Made by a program: the position numbers and the translations under genes
Part shown: positions 1-12,942 of the stretch, piece by piece
Numbering within the stretch: position 1 is the stretch's first letter
Layout: each line of letters begins with the position of its first letter
Assembly (NCBI RefSeq): GCF_901709675.1
Contig: NC_051105.1
Location: 2,774,104-2,838,103, forward strand
DNA: 64,000 nucleotides
Direction: 5' to 3'
From: Syngnathus acus
Taxonomy: Eukaryota; Chordata; Actinopteri; Syngnathiformes; Syngnathidae
Notes under the pieces: generated by a model
What the model saw: the letters and a program-made list of their open reading frames with translations, nothing else
What the model was told of the DNA's origin: nothing
Database searches by the model: none

Positions 1-3000
1 TGCAATTTAAAATAAAAATAGAATAGAGGCAACAACAGACTGAATAATTGTACAGTATTCTAACATTACATGACAAACAACAAACTGAGAACGTGCCTGG
101 TATGTTAACATAACATATTCAGATAACTATAGCATGAATAACATGCAAACAAGTTTACCAAACCATCCGTGTCATTCCAAATCGCAAAATCCAACGAAAT
201 CTTCTTCTTCTGTGTCACTTTTAAACAACAAGTCTTCCACTATTATTTCTGGTACATTTGGTCAATCTGTACTTCAGATTGATTTTTTTTCCGCCCGAAA
301 GTGTGACGCATGATCACAAATTAGCACTAGCTTTGAATTCTCGCATGACATCAACAGCAATCTTGTAGCTATGTTTGACTCCATTGTCACTTTGACTCCA
401 TTGCTGCTGTCAAGTGAAGAAGTAAATAAATAATTATGACCCAGCCCTGGGATTGATGCACTACATTGTTAAACATACAAGTGAAAATATATCACAAATA
501 TGGAGATTTTCAGCAATTAAACTTTTTTGGGGGACACATTTGTGCAATTCCTTCCCTTCCCGATTCATCACAAAGATAATTCCAAATCAGTCCTTCCCTA
601 ATAAACTCAACCAAGAACAGACTTTCCTGGAACAGAAAAGGTGAATAGTTAGATGAATAGTTACAATTTTGGTGAAATCTGACAGCAGTTCACTCAAGTC
701 AGGGGTTAAAAATAAAAGGTTTGCGGAATATTGCCAAATTAATAACAGCCTTACGCGAAAGGCTACGAAAGACACGTGAGGCATTTTTAAAAGTCTTGCT
801 GCAGCTGTGACAAGATCTGAAGTCCAATTGAAAGTGGTAATTGCTTTGCTAATTTCTCCTATTAATTTCTCAGCGTGTACCAAAGGGTAGACGCATAATA
901 GGTGAAATGTTTTAACCCTTCGACGCTTAGATTGCCTCCCTCTCCGCCTCCGTACTGATGCCTGGGTGCTGTCCTTGTGGTTTAATTGCTCATCTCTGCT
1001 CTCCGCCTTCTTTGCGCCCCTCTAACTCACGCTCTTAGACCTGAAACATCCCCCAAGACTGTCAGCCTGGAGCAGTGTAGGGAGTAATTACAGTAACTAG
1101 TGCAGTAATATTAGGCATTACAAATAACATTTCAACAATATACCGTTTCTGTAATGCGGTGTATTTTTACCTATAGTTTCATTTTTAACTTTAAATCATT
1201 GTGTATAAATGACTGTTTTTATAAATACAGACCCTTGTTCAAATGGCAGATTTTTAGCGATATTGGATGCGAAAATTAAATTGCTTTCCGGCATGTTTTC
1301 GATTCTGAGCAGTGGTGGGTACGGAATAACAGCAATAACTTTCCCAACCTTGGTCGAGAACCTTTAGTCGGAACTTTCATCCTCCAATTATTTTCTTAAT
1401 GCTTTCCTCTCTGAATCAAGGACACCCCATAGAGTGTCAAAACCATTTCAAAGAGTACATGCATCTTCTTGTTTGCTGACAAGATGTCCAGCAAAGTCTT
1501 TTGTTCCCGCCTGGCTCTGAACGTACAGAGAAGGCAGTCCATTGAATTGTCATCCGTCATGCTTAGTTAGACGCTTGTCAGCTGCCCAGTCGTGCAGCGG
1601 TCACCCCTGACCTGGAAGCATTATATCCAAATCACATTACACGGCCCCGGCTTCTTTATTCCCCTCTTTTGAAGTCACCCCAGCGAGACATCTGTCCGGC
1701 CCTGTTTGTGTTGACTTCCCACTCGAACGTCACGTCTTAATTAGCTGATCGAATTTTCCGTGGGCGGGCGCCTTTTGTGCGAGTCGAAGCTCGTTTTGGT
1801 ATTGAAGGTTTCTCCTGTGGACCAAGGTTTCCTTCTGTTGCTTGTATATGTCGGTCTTCTGGTATGTGCAAGAAATCTGTGGCAGCCATGCACAAGCTCA
1901 GGTTCATAAAATGCGGTCATGCACTTTTGCATGCAAGCCTAATCATTTCTAGCAGATTTTGTGGGCATGTTTCTAGAAGCTTTCCAATTTCTTGTACAGT
2001 GGTGCCTTGACACTTACAAATCATTTCTTCAATTGTCAATTGTACAGTGAGAAATAGAATTAAAGGCTTTTCCAAAAAGTATGACATCATAGCAGACCAG
2101 CGACGAGGCAGGTCATTGGATAGTTAACCGGACGATGAAAATCATCGGCACATGGTATGGCACGTAGATGAAAGGCTCAGTTCATGTCAGGATAATTTGG
2201 GACCCTTTTTACCGTACCAGACCAAACACAAATGTACAGCTTGGAGGGAATGAGGTTTAGTCTTCAGAGTGTGGAGAAATTCATAATGACGAGGGGAAAA
2301 ATTCCTCAAGGATGACAAGTTCTCAGGGAAACAGGAGTGGAGCCAACTGTCTTTCAATCGCGAGACGTCCACTCTATCCCCTCAGCCATGACGCCCACAA
2401 GACTACTTCCAAACAATTCAAATTAATCTCCCTTTTTTTATTAATCAACCACTTGGCGGCTGCCTCACTCTTACTCACTCATGTAGTCAGGCGACGTATT
2501 CTCTCAAGGATTTAGTTGGAAATCATACAAACAGTTAAGCAGCATATTGCATTAGTCATTCGACTATCTCGCAGCGACGTCGTCGTGCCTGACATAAACA
2601 CACATACTCAGAAGCGTCGGTCACACAACACCCCGCAAAACATGACACATTCTCTACACTATAGTTAGCAACTCAAAATTGTTATCCTTTGCCATATAGT
2701 CAAAGCGTTTCGGTAGTTTACGTTGTTAAACTTTCAAACTTGCAATGTTTCTTTCTGTGCAAAACATTTTTCAACTTGTCAAGAGGCTGTGCGAGGACAT
2801 GAACAGGTCACTTAGTACACTAAGGGAATTTATTTTCATTTTTGTGGCAGTGGTGGTATGTATACGTTGTATTCTGTATTCATTGTGTTGAAATAAATAA
2901 ATATTTTGTAAATAAATACATGTTGAAATAGTTAAAAAATTAAATAAATAAAAGTGCAAAAATATACTGTACTTCATGACACATTAGATTGTTTCGTCAT

Positions 3001-3403
3001 TAATACTAGAATCATTTTTCAAATTTTGACAGCAGTGGTCCGTCATAACTTATTGGGTTTCTTTACGTACTCGCGTATAAATTGGATAATTAAACTGTAT
3101 CGATAAAGTCAGATAATAATGTTACTCTTGTTGCTTGCACAAACAGTAAAAGAGTAACCAACTTTGTTTATTCGATGTAAAAATCTGGTACAGTTTGAAA
3201 ATTAATTTCAGAAAATAAATTGTCAAGAATTCTGGGGGAACTTGTGGAAATGTCAGAGACTCTCCTTGGTTTGATGCAATTCTATTGCCTCTGATGAAGA
3301 AAAGAGAGCTAGCCCTGAAAAGCTTCTGAAAGTCAGGCCTTGGCACAAATGGGCTTATCTATGTGATACAGAAATCATAAGCTAGGAGTGCAAAAGTTTA
3401 AAG
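1..3403. other. Gene-free intergenic stretch
   Basis: AT-rich sequence with only short, unconvincing open frames on both strands. None resembles a known protein and none has a splice context I would defend. There is a TAAATAAATA-rich patch around 2890-2950. I see no RNA gene. It is presumably distal flank of sox1 or the neighbouring gene to the left. Confidence 0.5.
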
Positions 3404-4470
3404 ATTTCAAGAGTTTTTATTCGCCATGTCTGAGCGTGCCAAACAAGGAATTTGACTTCACACAGCCTCTGTTCAACATTTAGGTGACTAACAACACTCA
3501 GGACATGTGAAAAATGGCAAATATTCTCAAACATCCCCTGATCTTAAACTCCCAAGAGGGCAAGGAAAAACTCAAAACTCCAGCTAGGGGAAATGAGAAA
3601 CCTTGAGAAGATGACCACAGATGGGAGGGTCCCTCTTCCAGGATGACCAGGCTGCAATGGATGCAGAGGACACATAGTACAAACAGTGTCGACAATTCAA
3701 AAAAGGTGTGGAGAGCAGGATGTTATTGCACAGTAATGACTCTGAGACTCTAAGAGTGGTGTGAGTTCATCAGAGCAACAGCCTGGGAGAAGAAGCTGTC
3801 TCTGTGTCTGCTGGTTTTGGCGTACAGAGCTCTATAACGCCGTCCGGAGGGGAGTAGTTCAAACAGACTGCAACCTGGGTGAGAAGGGTCTGGAGAGATG
3901 TTCCTTGCACGTTTCCTGGTCCTGGACAGGTACAAGTCTTGGATAGATGGGAGGTTGATTCCAATGATATTTTCTGCAGTCCTGATTGTCCGTTGCAGTC
4001 TGAGCTTGTCTTGTTTGGAGGCTGATCCAAACCAGACAGTGATGGAGGTGCAGAGGACAGACTGGATGATGGCGGTGTAGAAGGTCTTCAGCAGCTCTCG
4101 CGGCAGGTTGAACTTCTTGAGCTGTCTCAGGAAGTACAGCCTCTGCTGGGCCTTCTTCCGGACAGAGTCTATGTGGCCGGTCCATTTCAGGTCCCGAGAG
4201 ATTGTGGTTCCCAGGAACTTGAAGGTGTCTGTGGAGAGAATAGTTATACTGCGGATAGTGAGGGGTAAAAGTGGTGAAGGGTCTCGCCTGAAGTCCACAG
4301 TCATCTCCACGGTCTTGAGCGGGTTCAGCTCCAGGTGGTTTTGGCTGCACCAGTGGACCAGCCGCTCCACCTCCTGTCTGTACGCAGTCTCATCACCGTC
4401 CTGGATCAGTCCGATGAGAGTGGTGTCGTCTGCATACTTCGGGAGCTTCACAGGAGAGTTCTTTCTCTAG
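3404..4470 (-). mobile_element. 5'-truncated LINE, L2/CR1-like
   Basis: The minus strand carries a 233-codon open frame (4451 to 3750) covering the end of a non-LTR retrotransposon reverse transcriptase. It starts at the catalytic YADD box (KYADDTTLIGLI) and continues through thumb-type sequence (FKFLGTTISRDLKW) to the Cys/Pro-rich end (PSHPGCSLFELLPSGRRYR) typical of fish L2/CR1-like LINEs. The endonuclease and the first two thirds of the RT are missing, so this is a dead-on-arrival insertion. The low-coordinate side (3404-3749) is the 3' untranslated tail, because about 120 bp of it recur alone at 29.8 kb. The open frame has no internal stop, which suggests a fairly young copy. The clade call (L2 versus other CR1-group) is an inference from the motif style. 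Confidence 0.85.
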
Positions 4471-4762
4471 CTGAATAAAGACACAAATGGAAATGACATA
4501 TTTTAGAAAAATATGAACTCAGGGGAAGAGAGGCAGCAAATAAATGAGCATAAAGCAATATATAACTGAAATAGACATATTTTTTGAAAATTCCATAACA
4601 TTTTAATTGACATTTTCGATACTCTTGGCTGGGGGAGATTTAAAATGAAAGCTTCTATATTCTGTCTTGTCCAAACACCAACACATAAATCAAACTGACC
4701 TTAAATCAATGGGTGAGTTAAAGTATCTAAAATGATCATCTCAAACTCTAGAGCTAATTACG

Positions 4763-4840
4763 TATATACACTACCGTTCAAAAGTTTGGGGTCACAAAAT
4801 TGTTTGGGTGACCCCAAACTTTTGAACGGTAGTGTATATA
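4763..4840. repeat. Perfect 33-bp palindrome, MITE-like, copy 1
   Basis: The arms 4763-4795 and 4808-4840 are exact reverse complements of 33 nt around a 12-nt loop. They include the sequence CACTACCGTTCAAAAGTTTG, with TA dinucleotides at the outer ends. This terminal motif looks like the inverted repeat of a fish Tc1/mariner-type element. The class is inferred and not proven. Confidence 0.8.
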
Positions 4841-5000
4841 TTTATTTAGATAATTATTTATAGATTATATATATAATCTTCTGCGTAAAAAATCTTATAA
4901 TATATATGTATACTTATATTCATAGATTTTTTATAATCTTATACAAATATAAGATATAATTTATAATATTTAATTCATAATATTTTATTATAATAATATT

Positions 5001-5070
5001 TACACTACCGTTCAAAAGTTTGGGGTCACCCAAACAATTTTGTGACCCCAAACTTTTGAACGGTAGTGTA
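5001..5070. repeat. Perfect 29-bp palindrome, MITE-like, copy 2 (inverted)
   Basis: The arms 5001-5029 and 5042-5070 are exact reverse complements of 29 nt. The 12-nt loop is the exact reverse complement of the loop of the copy at 4763-4840, so the two palindromes lie in opposite orientation. About 160 bp of very AT-rich DNA separate them. Confidence 0.8.
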
Positions 5071-5102
5071 TATATATATATAGTGTGTATATATGTATAT
5101 AT

Positions 5103-5161
<59 letters not shown>

Positions 5162-5190
5162 TATATATTTGTGTGTGCGTGTGTCTGTGT
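5071..5190. repeat. (TA)n/(TG)n microsatellite
   Basis: Alternating TA with short TG runs, with the longest pure TA tract at about 5118-5158. It abuts the second palindrome directly. Confidence 0.9.
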
Positions 5191-5849
5191 ACACGACAGA
5201 AGTACTCCGTTTAATCACGCACACATTTGAGCAAATAGCAGCTCACCATGTGTATTTCCAAGGGTGTCCTGTAACCTTGGTCTAGACAGGGGCAAGGGAC
5301 ATTCATACACATTTATTCAAAAGGACGCTTCTCATTCAATTCTCTCCATATTCATAAGCAGTTTCGCACCCCCACTCTCGTTTTTTCCCTTTCAGCTTTA
5401 AATTAAAGGTACAGGAACGAGCCAGGCCTTTCATCTCCAGCTGAAGGAGGGGGGGGAAGTGGTGGGAGAGAGCGAAGGTGTGCGTGTGTGTGTGAGTGCG
5501 TGTTAGGTGTGTGCGGTGGCGAAGGGCAGGGGAAGGGAGGGAAGGTTGGACAAGGGGGAGACTCCGCTCTCTATTTATTAGTCCCCCCCCCCCCCGACAA
5601 CTCACACGTGTACGCTTCCTAAACGACACCTGGCAAAAAATGATTCATTAATTCCAAAATGTTTTTTGAAAGCCATATTTCAAAGGCCTAGACGGGAAGG
5701 AGAGAGGAGCTGAGTGGGCCCGGGTGAGGAGGAAGTGAAGGGAGGGATAAGAGCGGCAGCTAAGATGCATTGGAGTACCCTTCAAGTTTTAGGTCAGGCT
5801 TGGGGAAGGGGGGAGCAGATCGCTTTTTGAGCCAGGACATAATCAAATA

Positions 5850-6121
5850 CAGTGGAGCCTCGGTTTTCGAACGTCCCGGCTCTCGAACAAATCGGTATTC
5901 GAACAAAAAATTTGAGATTTTTTCGTTTGTCGGACGAAATTCGGTTGTCGAACCTCGCGAGATGAGCCGAGAGGACCCGCATGCCAACTGACTCCGTCAG
6001 TTATTACGTTCTCGTTACTCTGAGGGTTGCATCAAGTCGAATCATGCCTCCAAAGGAAGCAAGTGGGAGCAGTAAAGCCATCCTAAAACACAAAGACGCT
6101 CCTAAAGCAATGCGACACTGA
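5850..6121 (+). mobile_element. 5' fragment of a pogo/Tigger-like transposon
   Basis: It starts after a TA target dinucleotide with CAGTGGAGCCTCGGTTTTCG, followed by tandem-like TTCGAACAAA blocks. This style of terminus is characteristic of Tigger-like (pogo group) elements. At 6044 an ATG opens a short frame beginning MPPKEASGSSKA, which resembles the start of Tigger transposases, but it stops at 6119-6121 after 25 codons. No matching right-hand terminus was found nearby. It is therefore an inactive, truncated copy. Confidence 0.7.
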
Positions 6122-9100
6122 CTTTTCATGGTTTATGAAACAAGGATATGTAAACATGTGGACTGCACTTATTATGTGCTTAACCTTTCTAGAACCTATA
6201 AAAATAAATGATCATATTTACATAGATCTAAAAAATAAAAGCCCACCGACCAACCGAAGTGCATCATCCCCTCCCTCGCTTCAAATTGTGGCCCTTACAA
6301 TTTTAAATTCTATTCTACTACAATAGTGTCAATATTAATTTGACGAATTGTTCAGCCCTAATTTTTGACCAAAAAAGCTGGTACCACCATTTTCTCGATA
6401 AAAATCCTTCTTACTAGCCACTCTGTTATACTCATTTATCCTGTAAATCTGTTCTGCAGTCGGGTTAGGATGGGTTCGATTACCCTGTTGCTCTGCTTTC
6501 ACTCCGCACCGTATTATAGTCCGTAGGCTCAACTGTTTTCTTGCCGCCATTGGATTAAATGTAGGTGTCTCCTTCCTGTGGAGATTTGAATACAGCAGAA
6601 CTTTGTTTTCCTTTTGTTCTTGATGTTGTGTTTCTTTGGAACGTGACATTAATAAAGCATCCTTTCATATTGCTCGTAGCATTGTATTGCTAAGTTCAGA
6701 TGCAGTTTCTACAAGCTGTTCTTGTTCTACCTGTTGGGCTAATTGTTCAAACTCGTCGAGCGCTGTGTATTTATCCACATGAGCGGCGAACGGGTCGGCA
6801 GCGCGATCGTGTGTCGGCCACTCCCGGTCCAGCTGAATCTTTCATACGACCGCAGATGATGTGCTTAATTATAGATGGCAGGACAAGGCGGGATCCTTAG
6901 CCTCAATTAGACGGGGCCACGGGGTGAGTGACCTGTAGCACGACTGTCAGTGCCTATTACACACTACACGTGGCCAGTGACAGCGAGGGGGCGGAGGGCA
7001 GGGCCGGGTTACGAGGCCTTCTTCGACTGTATTCTTTTCTCCATCGAGCTACACGCTACATCCAGTCACACGCAAATGCCGATGTGCGTTTTTTTTCTTT
7101 TCAACTATTGTTACCGGTAAAATCAATTGCATTGATTGTGTCATTGTGCGTATGTTGCTTTTCCAAACACACTGTATTTGGCTCATCGTTAAGACAAATT
7201 AGACCTTATTATCATGACGTCACAGGTAGCAGTAGCTTCGATAGCACCACTTGTAAATACACCAGAGAAGTTGAACTTTTTGAGGAACTGCTAGACGTTT
7301 GTAGAGGCAAGTGATAAAGGCAAAAATAAGGGCTCACATTGGCAAAATTATTCACAAAAAAAGAAACGCAAGTACGACAGGGTAGGCCAGAAGTTTGCAT
7401 ACATAAGGAAAATTTATAATGTATATTTTTTATATTTCAGAGACACTTTTATGTATGGAAAACCTGCAGCTTTATTTGACTTGTGTATCCATTTCTGTCA
7501 ACACAATCAACACATTAGAGCTCAAATTCCTGTGCTTAGGAGATAACATTAGCAATCAGGCTAACTATTGTTTTTCTAAATGACTGAGAGACAGCTCAAC
7601 CAAACAGACCAGTGACAATATTGGTGATTTTTCTTGTTACATGGAAATTTTGAACATTTTCTCGCGACAAGAAAAGTACAGGTGAACATCTACCGAAAGT
7701 CTGTTGAGCCTTTATTTTAATATTTGACCTGACGAACGCACACTGACAAACCCTGACAAAAACACAACATTCGCTGCTTTCGAAAAGACTCAGTTGTTCA
7801 CCGCTCAGTGCGTCAGGGTCTTCATTTGTCTTTTCTTGAAGAAGTGGCTACTGCGCAACTAACCATTTATTTGATATTCCATGTACTGACTGTTCATGAC
7901 ATCCAATGGATTTATATTCCTTACACATAGGTTCTATTGGATTATTTGTTTTGTTTCAAACAGAAATACGAAAAAAACAAAATAAATTGGTATATCTGAC
8001 AGGTCTAGACACTTTTACACACCCAAAAAAAAACGGTACATAGAAATGACAAAAAGCGATCGTAACCATGATATAGCTAACAGATTTGTTAATAGTTATC
8101 CGAGCTTCTATTTCTTCCTCGACGATTCTTTTGCCGTGTTGCACCGTCGCAACAAACCCTTGATTTTGGGTAGGAAACCTGATGAGAATTCATGAGAGTG
8201 ATTGGCCAGTGGATGACAACTCAATCAAAGTCTAAAATATGTAAAGTGTCCTACTACGAAATACATTGTTGAAATATGTCGAGTTCCTACCCTTCCCACA
8301 TGATTTAAACACTTTAAAACACACCATCGAAATTATTTCTTCGTGCCTGTCATTCTGTCGCTGTCAACAAATGGAAGACTATCGAATCAAATCACTTTGT
8401 TCAAGTAAGAGTGTGCTTGTTTCAAGCTATTCCGTTACTCCTATTTGTTTACTGTGAAACTAACATAGTTAAACACAGCATATTTAATCACTGAAATATT
8501 CATCTGACCATAATTTTGTCCAACAAAAGTCTGCTTGCTTAATGCTAAGAAATAATGAAATGCTAACTGAGATTAGCATCGATATTCCAGTAAGTAAATA
8601 AACATTCCAACAATTTCTACTTTAACATACGGTCTTCAAAAACACAAAATGTAGTAACCTCTTCTTATGACTGTAAATTGTGCAATAGTTCTTCGAGCAG
8701 CGCTGGGCAGCATGTTTTGACACAACATGGTACAACAATTCTCAATTTGGACTGCAAACTTGATAATTACTGCACTCAAAAGACGCTATCAACTTGAGAT
8801 GTACTTGTACTAGTATTGACGTGGCAATGATGTCATCGCGAAGCAATCCAAACTTTTCTTTCTTGTATTTCTAAGACTTTCCTGCTCCTGTCTGTCAAGT
8901 CCACTGTCATGTAATTGAGTCACTAACAAGCAGCAGCGACATGTTTTTCTCACGGAGGACACTGGGTGTCCTGTGTCTCTTTTCCCAGGACCCTCCCATG
9001 CAGGCCTGCTGTCTCCTTGGAACAAAACCAGGCAAATAGCCCTGAAATGTATCATATAATGAGCCCAACTTAATGACTGTGGCTTAGGGTGGCGGATGGC

Positions 9101-10600
9101 CTCTCGGCTCACCTCATAATGGTGCCGCTTTATGTTATGATTTCCACTGAAGTGACATCGCTTCATTGGGACATCGTAAGATGAATGTGGATGATCCAGC
9201 CTCACCTGTACTAACTCACCTGTGTGAACACCGGGTAATCCCACATGCCCTTTTCTCCTTTGCGGACTGCTGATTAGGGCATTAAAAATAAATGGGGTTC
9301 GGTTTAGGGGGGGGGGGGGGGGGGTTGCTCATATGGCGGTATATATTTCTGTTAATTTTTCCTCATCCACCTCCCACTGCACCGTGTGCTAGGCCCCTCC
9401 CCCACCCAGGTAGACAGAATATGATAGCATGGGTCTGTCGCAGCAATGATTAGCCCTATTTTCCATGAGGTCATCTTACAGGGACGCCGGACGGCTGTGG
9501 TTCGCACACTGGCAGCTCTGTGCTGAACTCCCCAAACAAGCAACTGCCCCCCCAGGACATGATGGTACAGATCTCATGAACATGCTCGTTGTTTATGTAT
9601 TCGTATCATGATTCTTTTATTAATTACCCGATTGGGTATCTGTACTAAAATGAAACTGGGGAGTAGTTCAATATTTTATGAACATATCGCTGGTGTTAGG
9701 CAGAATCTTGTTCATTTCTAGAATGATTGCCTAATGTTTGTTCAAACATGAACAATCATCTACAAGTGCAAGCCACTTTCCACATTTAAAATTGGTGAGT
9801 AGTTTGCAAAAATAGTAACATAGTAAAATATTGATTCAACTTTTACCCATCAGTACAACCAATGTAGAGCAATAGCAGCAAGTTCTGATAAATATCTTAA
9901 ATCTTTGGTACTTGCGCATGATCAAAAGGTGGCATGATTGATTGCTGCTTGGGTGCTAAACTGTTCAAATGACAAAACCGATTCGTTGAGTTTTTGAGGG
10001 CGTCAATCGAGGTTTCAAGATTCTCGCCAATGTTATTTGATGTGGACTGAGCGTAGAGTCAAATTTTAATTTTTACATTGAGGAGACGGTGCAAGGGCCT
10101 ATTCGTCTGTACTTATAACTTTAATTTCCATTGTTTGCCTTGGGACAACAAACTGTTTGACCTTTGACGTTGGAGCTAACATTAAACTCCTGATAAAAGG
10201 GTGGATGAAGCCATCAAAAGGATGGTATGTGATGAATTCCAAATGAAGGATGCACGCCTGTTTGGAGATCAAGGCTTTAACTGCCACAACTTTACAGCCG
10301 GCATCAAAATAAAATCCTTTAAAGTGTGACGTAGGCGTGACAGAGTTTGGTTAGCGGCGCCGCACGGTGCCAAGTCGCAATGCAATGACATATTTTCAGC
10401 TTCATTCAAAAAAAAAAAGGGGGGGGGGGGCGCGTCGGTTGGGTCAACAGCTGCAGGCTAGAATTAGAAATCAATTATTCAGCTTTCGACAAGCTCATTA
10501 AGTCTGTGAATAGGTTTTTTTTTTTCCTTCGGAGTCTGCCTGCTCATTTCTCCGAGCTTGCAGTTTTTAATTAGTATATTTTTCACTTGAAACTTTGAAA
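6122..10600. other. Gene-free intergenic stretch
   Basis: No supportable gene on either strand. A pure G run of about 18 bases lies at 9307-9324 and another mono-G run at about 10421-10430. The region 8810-9240 is richer in GC and has a 144-codon minus-strand open frame without recognisable domains, which I do not call. Confidence 0.45.
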
Positions 10601-10629
10601 AAATCCCTTAAAAAAAAAAAACAAGAGGT

Positions 10630-10990
10630 AGCCGTTAATTTAACACTTGCTGAGCTCTCTGACAGTGTGCGCTCAATGTGTGTATGCACATATTGGAGAC
10701 CACTAGGGTTGTTTGGACACTGTCTAATGACTGGAGTCATCAAGCTAAATTAGGCATTAATAATCCAAGAGGTGTAATCTGTGGAAATTAGGCATTAATA
10801 ATCAAAGGATGCCTGGAAATTATCCCGCAAGGCCGCAAATGAAGCTGCACTAATCAGCGGAAGGTGCTCAAGAAGACCAAAATGGGGGAAATGGAAGGAT
10901 GCATAAGAGTTTTATGGTGAGCTCGAAGGAGGGGAGGCATCCACGTTGCCCTGGAGACGACTATCAATCAGCATCATCAAAGTACGCTTA
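10630..10990. promoter_or_regulatory. Candidate enhancer-like non-coding block A
   Basis: Dense in TAAT/ATTA-type homeodomain cores, with an exactly repeated 19-mer, AAATTAGGCATTAATAATC, at 10747-10765 and 10785-10803. It also holds a TATCAATCAGCATCATC segment resembling PBX/MEIS-type sites around 10960. It has low repeat content and no open frame. Such composition is typical of conserved developmental enhancers near SoxB1 genes. Conservation itself cannot be seen from one sequence. Confidence 0.35.
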
Positions 10991-11050
10991 CGTTTCCTAA
11001 AACTGTTACAGTGCAGGATGGCTTATTAGCAAACGCTCCTCGTCCACACC

Positions 11051-11054
<4 letters not shown>

Positions 11055-11086
<32 letters not shown>

Positions 11087-11098
11087 TGCACACACACA
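11055..11098. repeat. (CA)n microsatellite
   Basis: A run of CA dinucleotides interrupted by AAATG. A second GT/TG tract lies at about 11310-11342. Confidence 0.9.
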
Positions 11099-12424
11099 GT
11101 CTCCTCCCTCTCACTCCCTTTCTCCCCTCTTCAACTCCTCCTCCTCTCCACATTGTGTGTGTCTATCTGATCCCGTGGCCTTTTGTTGCGCTATGAAAGG
11201 CCCGATGCCACACTCATTATTTTCTCCTTTATCTCTCTCCCCACTGCTCTGATTAGAACAGTCGCTCCTGACAGACGCCCTCAGCCTCCTCCTATCCATT
11301 ACATTCTCCGTGTGTGTGTGTGTGTCTGCGTGTGTGTGTGCGCAACACATGTAAAGCTTACCTACCTATATAAATCGTATGTGTACTCACAACGCTAAAA
11401 GACGGCCAAGTGAAAACATGGCTGTCAATGGCCGGGATTAGATGCGTTTAGATCGGTGTGTCTGGATCGGTTCTGTTTTGTTTTTGTCGATACCAAAATG
11501 TACGACAAAAATCCCACAATATCATTTCCTTTTCCAATTATAAAAAAAGTATGTCATATTTTGACCTGTATGACCTGACTTCAATACATGAGTGAAATGA
11601 TCTGTGAAGAAAAGTCAGCACTCTGAGAAGAGCAACCCAACTTGTTGTTCAAATTTGACTTTTAAGAAACCACCACGCGCGAGGAGAGACAACCAATCAC
11701 CAATAGAAGGCATTGCTGACAAGGTCAGAATGCGTTTTTAATCTATTAGGATAAATCAATCAGTGAGGCTTACCATGTATGAATCAACAACTTGTGCTAC
11801 TGAAAGTCGTGCTCATTCTTGTTAGGTATGAGTAACATTTAGTGTACTCGTTTGGTTACAGTTTTTATTCTTTTATTATATTTGGATTCGCTTATTAATC
11901 TGTATTTCTTCTTAATGATTACTAATGATTATTCTGACTAATCCTATTCCACACACGTGCACACACTCAAATTGTGATGCCTCACTGCATATTTGTTTTT
12001 TCTTTGTGTTTGAGCATTTTACAGTAAATTCAATCTACTTAAATACTCTCCTAAATTATGTTTTATTCAACTATTTATTTAAATGTATGTTAAAGTGGAA
12101 ATGACATTTTAAGGTCCTATTTTGTTGTTGTTATGAAAGAAACGTTTGAATATTCTTAGTGCCTTGTGTGGCCTGACTCACCTTAATAAATGGACCGTCA
12201 ACTCTGAAAAAAATATTTTTGGCACTTTAAGATTTGTTTTGGAGTACCCCTGCTTGTGTTTGGTGTCATTTTACAGCCATTCAAACTCTAATCTCCTATA
12301 AGCTGTTTATGGCTAAAGATGAATTTATGCATAAATCAATGGTACAGAATTATGAACAACACTTTTTAAATATTTACAGAGGCATCTAAAATATATTTTT
12401 CCCCATTGGGAAAGTGCTCTGAAT

Positions 12425-12720
12425 ATGTAATTTGCTTTTAAATCACATTATCATACGCGAACCAAGCAGAAATGCGGTGCGATTCACCTGTGAGTTAATG
12501 GAATATGGCTTTAAGAGGAAACTAATTATACCCGTTTAACAAGAATTGAATGGCTCTTCTTTGGAAGGCCTGATTCCCAATGTAAACATTAATGGCCTCC
12601 TTGATTAACATAAGAATAGTGTGTTATTGTGCTGCCGCCCATTGGATATGTATCTGTGCTGCACCGCACACACTGAGTGAACGCCCTAATACACTTATTA
12701 CCTCCCTTATCTGCCAAAAG
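12425..12720. promoter_or_regulatory. Candidate enhancer-like non-coding block B
   Basis: A repeat-free, moderately GC block containing several ATTAA/TTAAT cores (AACTAATTATACCC, AACATTAATGGCC, TTGATTAACATAAG) and CCATTGGA. It looks like constrained regulatory sequence upstream of sox1. There is no coding potential. The call rests on composition and motif density only. Confidence 0.35.
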
Positions 12721-12856
12721 TGCCATTTCTGTTTTATTGTTTGACTAATTTGTGTAAAATTCATTTTCTTATTACAGTTATAAAGCATGCGCCCGTGGGG
12801 ATTTTAGCCGAGGCTAAGTCAAGCTTTTGTCTTCTTCTTCTTCTTCTGTCGTGCAG

Positions 12857-12942
12857 GTCTGCCTTTGGAAGTCGTCAACAAATGAAATGCACCACAAGGA
12901 GCAAAAGGAAGCAAGATGGCGGTGGAGGACACAGGAAATAAG
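12857..12942 (+). other. Exon-like block with good splice signals
   Basis: A long pyrimidine tract of TTC repeats ending in GTGCAG (12851-12856) is followed by 86 nt. A donor-like AAG|GTGAAG lies at 12942/12943. No known protein is encoded. It could be an exon of a long non-coding RNA upstream of sox1, or chance. Confidence 0.2.

Noticed and set aside
1997-2060. CAGTGGTGCCTTGAC as a Tigger-like terminus
   Set aside because: Only about 15 bases resemble the terminus and no partner end could be identified, so it was not listed.
4796-4807. Hairpin as a transcription terminator or attenuator
   Set aside because: Bacterial-type terminators do not apply here. TA-flanked palindromes in inverted pairs fit a transposable element better.
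8810-9244. 144-codon minus-strand frame
   Set aside because: No recognisable motif and no exon borders. Length alone is weak evidence.
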